Positions 17,667-23,629 of a DNA stretch of 47,530 nt are shown one piece after another. This DNA comes from a virus. The translations under genes were made by a program, and so were the position numbers. The stretch spans positions 1-47,530 of IMG/VR virus record IMGVR_UViG_3300001750_000009. One strand, written 5' to 3'. The notes beneath the pieces are model-generated. The model was not told where the DNA came from. It worked only from the letters and a program-made list of their open reading frames with translations, and did no database searches. The stretch's first letter is position 1. Every line of letters begins with the position of its first letter.

Positions 17667-17888
17667 ATGAAAAAGTATAATTTCAAAACATTAGCGGAGG
17701 CAAAAACTTATGGCTCAAAAGCAACCGATTCCGACCGCCGGGAACTTAAAAAGGCTATGGCCATCTACAATGATCAATTCATGCATCTAAACGGACTGCC
17801 CCATACAGGTGACAGCCTCTCAAGGCGGATGGATGTCATCGGACAATACCACATGTGCCGGGAGGCATTAGAAGCCTCCCAGCTATAA
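17667..17888 (+). CDS. unknown small protein, paralogue of 17245 gene
   Basis: 73 aa. Starts MKKYNFKTLAEAKTYGSKAT after GGAGGG (the end of the previous gene overlaps the site). Full-length paralogue of the 17245 gene, with the same C-terminal CREAL. Last gene before the hairpin at 17899. Confidence 0.7.
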   Translation: MKKYNFKTLAEAKTYGSKATDSDRRELKKAMAIYNDQFMHLNGLPHTGDSLSRRMDVIGQYHMCREALEASQL

Positions 17889-17891
17889 TTC

Positions 17892-18059
17892 TTAAAAAGA
17901 AGCAAGCTCTTTATTTAAGGCTTGCTTCGCCCTTTTCCGTTTCTCTTCCTTTTCACGCCGTTTCTGTTTAACGCTTTTTTCAAAATCTGTTTTTTCATTA
18001 TTAAAAGCTGCTTTTTTTTCTCGCAGTGTCTTTTTCTTTTTTCGTATATTCCGGCTCAT
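17892..18059 (-). CDS. small very basic coiled-coil protein, 55 aa
   Basis: Begins MSRNIRKKKKTLREKKAAF and is a Lys/Arg/Glu-rich helix to the end (ALNKELASF). Its ATG is inside the stop of the preceding gene (ATGA), supporting translational coupling. About one third of residues are Lys or Arg, which could allow nucleic acid binding. Its 3' end contains the terminator hairpin. Confidence 0.55.
   Translation of the reverse strand: MSRNIRKKKKTLREKKAAFNNEKTDFEKSVKQKRREKEEKRKRAKQALNKELASF
17899..17928. terminator. bidirectional hairpin terminator
   Basis: Inverted repeat GAAGCAAGC / GCTTGCTTC with a 12-nt loop. On the minus strand it is followed by TTTTT, so it ends the long minus operon from 31,306. 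On the plus strand only a weak CCCTTTT follows. It sits between converging units. Confidence 0.75.
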
Positions 18060-18253
18060 AATTCTTGGCCCTCATCACGGCCTAAATTTCGGCCAGCCGC
18101 ATTTAATTTAATTCTGAGCATATCAATTTCATCCGCAGCCGCATTTAATTTTTCTGATATATCTTGAGCCGTCTTCTTATCAGTTGCGATAAATATACAA
18201 TTTGCTGCTTTTCTTAATTCGTTAGTATCCATATCTCCCTTATCCCTCATCAC
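18056..18253 (-). CDS. small helical protein, 65 aa
   Basis: Starts MMRDKGDMDTNELRKAA; a later Met (codon 8, position 18232) directly after AAGGGAGAT is an equally likely start. A helix spans KKTAQDISEKLNAAADEIDMLRIKLNAA, like the coiled helices of small phage regulators. Overlaps the DUF1937-like gene by up to 14 nt. Unknown function. Confidence 0.55.
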   Translation of the reverse strand: MMRDKGDMDTNELRKAANCIFIATDKKTAQDISEKLNAAADEIDMLRIKLNAAGRNLGRDEGQEL

Positions 18254-18626
18254 TTATACCTTTTGAAAAAAAACCATCAAAAAAATAATTCCCGGGCCGC
18301 AAGTAAACAAGATTTTTCCCCATTTTCTCAGCCAAAAAAATCTCTTCTTGCACACCTCCCGACTCCTGCCATCCTGGGATGCACACCACAAAAATATCCG
18401 TACACCAACATATAAATGACTCTGTATTTTTTGACCAATAAACACAGTCGCCCGGCAACCCACACTCAACGGCTACTCCATGCCCGTGCGTAATGGGCGA
18501 ATAGACAATTAAACCGGCTTTCATTAACCGGCCTGTAACCTGAGTTGCGAACTTCGCACGGTCTTTTCGCACATCTTTAAAGCTATGCGAATATGGACAT
18601 GCAAGGTATATTCTTTTATTTTCCAT
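18240..18626 (-). CDS. DUF1937 / deoxyribosyltransferase-like protein
   Basis: 128 aa. KRIYLACPYSH at the start, then RMKAGLIVYSPITHGHGV, and PGWQESGGVQEEIFLAEKMGKNLVYL, which is the DUF1937/DUF4406 pattern, related in fold to nucleoside 2-deoxyribosyltransferases. The family often accompanies nucleotide metabolism genes in phages. The EGIxxE-type catalytic Glu may be the Glu pair of QEEIF, but activity is unknown. Confidence 0.7.
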   Translation of the reverse strand: MENKRIYLACPYSHSFKDVRKDRAKFATQVTGRLMKAGLIVYSPITHGHGVAVECGLPGDCVYWSKNTESFICWCTDIFVVCIPGWQESGGVQEEIFLAEKMGKNLVYLRPGNYFFDGFFSKGISDEG

Positions 18627-18675
18627 TAAAATAACTCCATAATTAAATAATAATTTTTGTTAAGGCGGATGTCAC

Positions 18676-18861
18676 TTAGTGTTCATTTACATTAATAATA
18701 ACTATTTTTTCTTTTATGTGGTGATGGATGCTGGTCACTCGAAACTCTTTTTCTTTGACCCACACAATATCACCTTCACGCGGAATATAAGGAGTTGTCA
18801 TTTCAAATTTATGAAGAAGTTCCCGAGGATAGTTTCTCATTATTTTATGTTCAATATTCAT
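18676..18861 (-). CDS. unknown small protein, 61 aa
   Basis: From MNIEHKIMRNYPRELL; GGAGAGAA is 7 nt before this ATG, so the in-frame start at 18888 is less likely. The C-terminal half is beta-like (GDIVWVKEKEFRVTSIHHHI), reminiscent of a small SH3-like barrel. Function unknown. Confidence 0.6.
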   Translation of the reverse strand: MNIEHKIMRNYPRELLHKFEMTTPYIPREGDIVWVKEKEFRVTSIHHHIKEKIVIINVNEH

Positions 18862-18931
18862 TTTGTTTTCTCTCCGGGAATATAACAATAGTAAAATTTA
18901 AAAATGGCATTCCCAATCATTATTAAATTTA

Positions 18932-19147
18932 TTAAGTCCTACCCCAAAATCGCCACCACTTTTTACGTTTCCTGATTTTTTGTAAATCTGATTGGTAGTT
19001 ACATACTGCAATTGCGACTTCGAAATCGATTGGTATACCTTTCCGGGCCTTATCGCTTTCAATCTCAAGTATATTAATATTATCCGGATTATAATTATAC
19101 GGCGCCTTGACCAATATTTTTCGCTCTGCTTTTTTCACTCCATACAT
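18932..19147 (-). CDS. unknown basic protein, 71 aa
   Basis: Begins MYGVKKAERKILVKAPYNYN and ends with a strongly basic, Trp-rich tail (KIRKRKKWWRFWGRT). The tail could bind DNA or membrane. Starts 1 nt after the zinc-ribbon gene's stop. No family recognised. Confidence 0.55.
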   Translation of the reverse strand: MYGVKKAERKILVKAPYNYNPDNINILEIESDKARKGIPIDFEVAIAVCNYQSDLQKIRKRKKWWRFWGRT

Positions 19148-19148
19148 A

Positions 19149-19730
19149 TTAGCAAGCCTCGCTCATTCTTACCGTGTCAAGAATATCTTCTTTCTGTTTT
19201 CCCTTAAACCCCTTACCATCAGCCTCCCACCCTAACCATTTTTCCCGCGCGACCTCGCCCAAACATTCCGAACTATTCGCACACTTATAAAACCATTCGC
19301 ATTTTTGGAAAAATGGGAGGCCATCGATTTTTTGCTCAGCAGTGGATGTTAACTCACACCCGCAATTTTTCATTTTCTTGTTGGGAGGTGCAGAAATTTC
19401 TTCCTCAAGATAACTCTCTATAGCCAATCTTTTTCTTCGTTTCGCTGCGCGTATTCCGCAACTGGCACAGCGTCCTGAACTCGTACCATTGTCAAACCTT
19501 TGTTTTGACTGTTTCGAAACAGGCCGCGGTTTTTTGCAAACAGGACAAATTATTTCATATTCCCTGCCATTTTTATAGTTTTTGTTCCTCATGCTTTCAT
19601 AGCCGCACCTCCTGCATCGTCCAGAACTTACACCACTATCAATCATTTGTTTTGATTGTTTTGATACAAGCCGCGGGTTTTTGCAAACGGGACAAATAAC
19701 TTTATATTTTTTCCCCTTTTTTATTTCCAC
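19149..19730 (-). CDS. double zinc-ribbon protein
   Basis: 193 aa. Two nearly identical ~45-residue zinc-ribbon units lie at the N-terminus: KVICPVCKNPRLVSKQSKQ...RCRRCG and EIICPVCKKPRPVSKQSKQ...RCASCG. Each has CxxC plus CxxC. The DNA repeat is still visible on the plus strand (19511-19547 versus 19670-19701). A C-terminal part has more Cys (NCGCELTS, CEWFYKCANSSECLG). Probably nucleic acid or protein binding; function unknown. Confidence 0.7.
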   Translation of the reverse strand: MEIKKGKKYKVICPVCKNPRLVSKQSKQMIDSGVSSGRCRRCGYESMRNKNYKNGREYEIICPVCKKPRPVSKQSKQRFDNGTSSGRCASCGIRAAKRRKRLAIESYLEEEISAPPNKKMKNCGCELTSTAEQKIDGLPFFQKCEWFYKCANSSECLGEVAREKWLGWEADGKGFKGKQKEDILDTVRMSEAC

Positions 19731-20173
19731 CGGGTCAACCTCTCAACCATCCGGTCCGCTTTAATTTTTTGCCATGCCTCGACTCTCTTATCTCCTATTT
19801 TTTGACTAAGCGAAATCAACCTTGCCCGGAATTCCGGGAATAAATCTCGCAATATTCTTTTATCACCACGCTCACCCTTATAGCCGCCAAGCCAAGTTTG
19901 AACAAAACCCATTGCCGATATAAGGCTTCCTATATTGTTATCATCCGACACTTTGAAACTCTGATTTTTATCGACATCAAACAAAATGTCCATCTGATCT
20001 AAAACTGCTAAACAATCAGCAGTTTCTTCAGCGACTTTATCTTCAACAAATCGACCCCGCTCTAAATGACAAAGTTCAACAGTTAACTCTCCAATTCCTT
20101 CAATCATATGTAGCATTTGTGCCTCGGCTCCGTATTTGTTAATACATGCTTGTGCTAACTCTATTTTAGTCAT
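19721..20173 (-). CDS. MazG-like nucleotide pyrophosphohydrolase
   Basis: 150 aa from MTKIELAQAC, after GGAGG. Residues ~20-55 (QMLHMIEGIGELTVELCHL...VAEETADCLAVLDQM) carry the ExxxE and ETAD metal-binding residues of the MazG/all-alpha NTP pyrophosphatase fold. The remainder is helical. Probably hydrolyses NTP or dNTP to the monophosphate, either cleaning the pool or lowering ppGpp, as shown for some phage MazG proteins. Start overlaps the nuclease gene by 4 nt. Confidence 0.7.
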   Translation of the reverse strand: MTKIELAQACINKYGAEAQMLHMIEGIGELTVELCHLERGRFVEDKVAEETADCLAVLDQMDILFDVDKNQSFKVSDDNNIGSLISAMGFVQTWLGGYKGERGDKRILRDLFPEFRARLISLSQKIGDKRVEAWQKIKADRMVERLTRWK

Positions 20174-20550
20174 CCTCGCTCCTCCCAATACAATTCATTA
20201 TTTACCAATAATACGTCAAAAATACGTGCTACCCAAATCGTTTGCTTACCCTTTTTCCCATTTTTTTTCAATTTTTTCAATTTCCGCCACGCCCACACCT
20301 CAACCCTGCCACCATTTTTCAGCCATATAGTTGTATTTTCAACATGATCCACCAGGATCTTTTCTTTATGCGGCCCTATGTCTACCCCACAGACCTGGAC
20401 CCCCACAAAACCGTTATCTAAAGCCAGAACGTCAAAAATATTAAACAGATCTGTTCGTTTTTTCGTAAAGTGATTATAATTTTCTACAACCCAATACGGT
20501 ATATTATATTTTCTCAAATCTGACAAAGTGCGCTGCATTGGTGTTGCCAT
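20170..20550 (-). CDS. PD-(D/E)XK nuclease-like protein
   Basis: 126 aa from MATPMQRTLSDLRKYNIPYW, after GGGAGGG. The motif string RTDLFNIFDVLAL, then GFVGVQVCGVDIG and a C-terminal GRVEVWAWRKLKK, follows the layout of small phage and archaeal Holliday-junction-resolvase-like nucleases (D, then xQ/xK strand). One odd point: the expected Lys or Gln of the core strand is Gln (VQVC). Likely a recombination or junction nuclease, acting with the RecD2-like helicase. Confidence 0.65.
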   Translation of the reverse strand: MATPMQRTLSDLRKYNIPYWVVENYNHFTKKRTDLFNIFDVLALDNGFVGVQVCGVDIGPHKEKILVDHVENTTIWLKNGGRVEVWAWRKLKKLKKNGKKGKQTIWVARIFDVLLVNNELYWEERG

Positions 20551-20664
20551 ATCATTTACCCTCCCCCATTCAATACCTTGTAACACCAAAAATATCCAGT
20601 TCCGATTCCTAACAAATAAAAACAAAATAACACTATTACCCGAAGAAAAATCCAATCAAGACAT

Positions 20665-20925
20665 TTATCTATTTTTTTTAATATTTTTAATATCCTCCAG
20701 CTCGTTCTCTGCATTGTTAAGCTTTCTTTTTAATTCTTTTATTTTTTCAAGTTGCCATTCTATCTTCATCTTTTTTGCTTCATCCCAGGTGTCAAAAAAA
20801 CTTGCCCACCCTGACAGCTTTAGATGCCTCCTACCTGCAATCCAAACAATCTTATCTGTTTCCCGTTCTACATCCACCGCAACAATCTCTACCCCAAAAT
20901 CATAAACTTTATATTTTTTCAACAT
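20665..20925 (-). CDS. unknown protein with C-terminal coiled coil, 86 aa
   Basis: Begins MLKKYKVYDFGVEIVAVDVE, a beta-rich first half with RRHLKLSGWASFFDTWDEAKKM (a pattern seen in small 'bacteriophage DUF' proteins). The second half is a coiled coil, EWQLEKIKELKRKLNNAENELEDIKN. Function unknown. Its start overlaps the previous gene by 17 nt. Confidence 0.6.
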   Translation of the reverse strand: MLKKYKVYDFGVEIVAVDVERETDKIVWIAGRRHLKLSGWASFFDTWDEAKKMKIEWQLEKIKELKRKLNNAENELEDIKNIKKNR

Positions 20926-21406
20926 TTTTAACCTCCTTCAAAATTCTCTTACATAAAATTTCCAGGTTTTTATAATATTTAATATCTCCTTCCTTGTCAT
21001 ATTCGTTCCGGTATATCCTTTCCTCCCCTATCTCCCATCCCCTCCCGGCAATAACTCTTTCCATCGAGTAGCAATCACTTGCGCTGCAAGGGTCAAAACC
21101 ATGTTCAAGAAAATGATTAACTTCATCCTCACATCCGTCATAAGTTAATGTATTTTTTAATAATTTATCGCAAGTTTCGCAATAAGGGATACTATCGCCA
21201 TCAATGATCCATCCACCATCAACACAGCAGTACTCATTGTTTTCAGGATCGTCTTTTTTCAACAGAGATACTTCTTTCCCGCAACAGTCGTAACAAAAAG
21301 ACAATCCTTCACCTCCATTCACCCAATATTCGGGCTCTGCCTCAATCCCCTCTGCACCATCTCGAAAAAAATCATTCAGCTTTTCTTGTTCTTTTTCTGT
21401 TAGCAT
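20909..21406 (-). CDS. Cys-rich protein, 165 aa
   Basis: From MLTEKEQEKLNDFFRDGAEG after GGAGGA. Contains several Cys pairs: SFCYDCCGKEV, NEYCCVDGG, IPYCETCDKLL, then EDEVNHFLEHGFDPCSASDC, suggesting at least one zinc site. Acidic overall. No family recognised. Confidence 0.6.
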   Translation of the reverse strand: MLTEKEQEKLNDFFRDGAEGIEAEPEYWVNGGEGLSFCYDCCGKEVSLLKKDDPENNEYCCVDGGWIIDGDSIPYCETCDKLLKNTLTYDGCEDEVNHFLEHGFDPCSASDCYSMERVIAGRGWEIGEERIYRNEYDKEGDIKYYKNLEILCKRILKEVKNVEKI

Positions 21407-21407
21407 A

Positions 21408-21938
21408 TTATTCCTCCTCCAAAACAGCACGATATAACCCCGGCTCCCAGCAATTAGTCTGGATTTCCTTTAAATTTTCGTTGAAGTCATGGATGAGATC
21501 AATCAATTCATCATTTCCAACATCTTCACATAAAGAATCTTCAAAAAAATCATCGCTCAACTCACGCCATTCCGTTCTCTCGCAAATAATAAAATTCATA
21601 GATTCAAAAGACACTTTTCTATCTTCGTTATTAACACCTTCCCACTCTCCATAGTACCGATCTTCTGAATCAGAATATAACGCATCTTTGCCATTCCACA
21701 CCATTACAGGTTTTGCTTTAAATTTTTCAAGCCTCCTCTTTTCAGCGCACGTTTTGCAGTAAGAATTTTTTGGGAAAATAATACCACATCTGCATTTCGT
21801 GTGAGTTGCGCCATCCCATTTAGCCATATGCCCATCTTTTCCCCAAAACCGGCCAGTTCGAGAGACCCATCCGGAAAGATTTTCTTTATATGTTGCCGCA
21901 TCGGGGCTATTACTCAAAATTATTTTTTCGTTGTCCAT
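21408..21938 (-). CDS. Cys-rich early protein, paralogue of 21920 gene
   Basis: 176 aa. NLSGWVSRTGRFWGKDGHMAKWDGATHTKCRCG and SYCKTCAEKRRLEKFKAKPVMVWNG are shared with the gene upstream (conserved SGW-SR-G-FWG, ATH--C-CG, YCK-C). Zinc-ribbon-like. Many phages and a few bacteria carry proteins with this line (YxENxSGWxSRxGxFWG); function unknown. Tandem duplicate, overlapping the other gene's end by 19 nt. Confidence 0.65.
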   Translation of the reverse strand: MDNEKIILSNSPDAATYKENLSGWVSRTGRFWGKDGHMAKWDGATHTKCRCGIIFPKNSYCKTCAEKRRLEKFKAKPVMVWNGKDALYSDSEDRYYGEWEGVNNEDRKVSFESMNFIICERTEWRELSDDFFEDSLCEDVGNDELIDLIHDFNENLKEIQTNCWEPGLYRAVLEEE

Positions 21939-22471
21939 ATTCTCCTCCTCAAAACAGCCCTAATATCGACCGTCAAAAAACTATTAGTGCGTATATGTTT
22001 CAGATCATTATTAAAATTACTAACCAGCCTCGACAACCCAGTGGATTTTGTGCCATCTGACATAGCTCCATAAAAAGAATCCTCACAAATCTCCGGCCAC
22101 TCGGCTTCCTCGCAAAAAACAAACTTCATTGATCTAAAGGATACTCTCTCTCCATCCTTGTTGGTTCCATCCCATTCACGATAAAACCACTCTTCAGCCC
22201 TGGAATATAAAACGCCCTTTCCGTTCCAAATCTTTTCAGGCATCTTCTTAAAAAGCTCTTCCTTTTCTTTTTCGTCACATATCTTACAATAAGAGTATTT
22301 CTCAACAATGTTGCCGCAATGTCCGCACCGTCTATGGGTCGAACCGTGCGCTCTTGCGCCCTCTTCATCTTCACCCCAGAATGTTCCATCCCGTGAAATC
22401 CAGCCTGATACGTTTTCCTTGTAAGTTGCTGACTCCGAACCGTTTGCAAAAATTACCTTATCGTTTTTCAT
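21920..22471 (-). CDS. Cys-rich early protein, paralogue of 21408 gene
   Basis: 183 aa. ESATYKENVSGWISRDGTFWGEDEEG, then STHRRCGHCGNIVEKYSYCKICDEKEK, aligns with the gene downstream along its full length. The C-terminal RRRIWTTKK tail is longer. Zinc-binding CxxC pairs in the middle. Function unknown. Confidence 0.65.
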   Translation of the reverse strand: MKNDKVIFANGSESATYKENVSGWISRDGTFWGEDEEGARAHGSTHRRCGHCGNIVEKYSYCKICDEKEKEELFKKMPEKIWNGKGVLYSRAEEWFYREWDGTNKDGERVSFRSMKFVFCEEAEWPEICEDSFYGAMSDGTKSTGLSRLVSNFNNDLKHIRTNSFLTVDIRAVLRRRIWTTKK

Positions 22472-22493
22472 ATACCCTCCCTGTTCTCCTACG

Positions 22494-22634
22494 TTATGAA
22501 TTCCAGATCACAATAACCCCTAAGATGGGAAATATTAATCCTAAAATTTTTAAATCATCCAGAAAATACATACTTCCGACTCCTAAACAACACACGCCTA
22601 TTGAGGCCAAACCTTTTCCTATACTTTTATTCAT
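22494..22634 (-). CDS. small membrane protein, 46 aa
   Basis: MNKSIGKGLASIGVCCLGVGSMYF then DDLKILGLIFPILGVIVIW: two short hydrophobic segments. GGGGGC precedes the ATG. Shorter than 60 codons. Possible inner-membrane protein; the Cys pair at residues 15-16 could form a disulphide. Function unknown. Confidence 0.6.
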   Translation of the reverse strand: MNKSIGKGLASIGVCCLGVGSMYFLDDLKILGLIFPILGVIVIWNS

Positions 22635-22720
22635 TACTTTGCCCCCTAAAATCGACTAAAATAATTTACGCTTATACTGGCCTTCAAAAAAAAAGATCGT
22701 CCAACCTATACCCCAGCACA

Positions 22721-22873
22721 TTACTTGCTGTGGCTATTCATCCAGCCCTCAATAAGACTGATAGCCACCTCCCTGATCGTCTTGCCTTTTTCTGCAACCA
22801 TCGCCTTGAATTTCCTCCTAAACGATTCGTCCGCAAAAAAACCTATTAAAACTTCTTTTTCTTTTTGAGTCAT
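22721..22873 (-). CDS. ribbon-helix-helix-like DNA-binding protein, 50 aa
   Basis: MTQKEKEVLIGFFADESFRRKFKAMVAEKGKTIREVAISLIEGWM has the layout of a short RHH (CopG/ParD/Arc-type) protein: a beta strand followed by two helices with the conserved basic line KFKAMVAEKGKTxxEV. GGGAGGTGATTGG precedes the ATG. It is the nearest DNA-binding gene downstream of the iteron region at 23.3 kb, so it may bind those repeats. Confidence 0.7.
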   Translation of the reverse strand: MTQKEKEVLIGFFADESFRRKFKAMVAEKGKTIREVAISLIEGWMNSHSK

Positions 22874-22936
22874 CCAATCACCTCCCTTTTTAAAAACTTA
22901 TAGAAATATACCTTATAGTTTGCGGATTGTAAAGAA

Positions 22937-23251
22937 CTATATTAAAACCTCCACCCGCCTCCGTCCCTTACAATCCCTAACAAGATATTCAGGAAAGATT
23001 CTTTTAAAGCTACAAGTTCCATCTGGATGCCACCTTCTACACCAATGCATTGCTATGCTTGTTTCGGGGTAGTCCACAGAAAAATCCAAACAGCCATAGC
23101 AATATCTTGACTCAATCAATTTTGCCGTGCTGTGTTCTTGAGGCTTTTGTTTAATTTGCACAGACTTATCTTTAAGGTTCCCGGTTAAATCACTCTGCAT
23201 CTTTTTTGTAGGTTTCTTTTTCAAATGAGCGAATGACATTAGATTGGGCAC
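22937..23251 (-). CDS. Cys-rich protein, 104 aa
   Basis: Starts with GTG (MPNLMSFAHLKKKPTKK) with AAAGGAG 8 nt upstream; an internal ATG five codons in is the alternative. Basic N-terminal half. C-terminal half has RYCYGCLDFSVDYPETSIAMHWCRRWHPDGTCSF, a Cys/His cluster likely to bind zinc or iron. Begins just after the GTGAC repeats. Confidence 0.55.
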   Translation of the reverse strand: MPNLMSFAHLKKKPTKKMQSDLTGNLKDKSVQIKQKPQEHSTAKLIESRYCYGCLDFSVDYPETSIAMHWCRRWHPDGTCSFKRIFPEYLVRDCKGRRRVEVLI

Positions 23252-23302
23252 TACCTATCTCCTTTGTTAAAAAGTCTAATAAATTCAACAGCTTATATAT
23301 TG

Positions 23303-23625
23303 TGTGACAACCCGTGACGGTTGGGGTGACAATATAAATTTCTCTAACCTATTTATATTATTATAAATTTGAAATCCCTGTCACAATGTCACGGTTGTCA
23401 CTATTAAAAAATTATATTATATATATAGGGAAAATAGGTTTTTATTGTTTAATAGAATCACCTAAAAAACATTTTTTTTTACTATAGAATTTTTTCTATT
23501 TTTTAACCGTTACATCGTGTTTCCGTGACAAAAATGATTTTAATTCAATTAAAACAAACACTTACCACTGTCACTATGTTTTTTTTAAAAACTCTATATC
23601 GTGTAAAAATACCGTAATATGTGAC
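23303..23625. repeat. GTGAC iteron region, candidate replication origin
   Basis: Nine copies of GTGAC/GTCAC occur in 323 bp without any gene: forward at 23304, 23314, 23326, 23525 and 23621; reverse at 23380, 23388, 23397 and 23570. The first six form two opposed groups of three, about 50 bp apart. AT-rich runs lie at 23403-23440 and 23462-23510. The 23252-23629 gap sits between the primase-helicase gene and the RHH-containing cluster. Clustered short repeats next to replication genes usually mark an origin or an operator array. Confidence 0.55.
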
Positions 23626-23629
23626 AAAA

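Noticed and set aside
20556-20633. GTG-started 25-codon hydrophobic ORF before the nuclease gene
   Set aside because: Hydrophobic and well placed, but no clear ribosome site and a non-ATG start; too weak to list as a gene.
23303-23625. CRISPR-like array
   Set aside because: Repeats are 5-8 bp, in both orientations and irregularly spaced; not CRISPR repeats.
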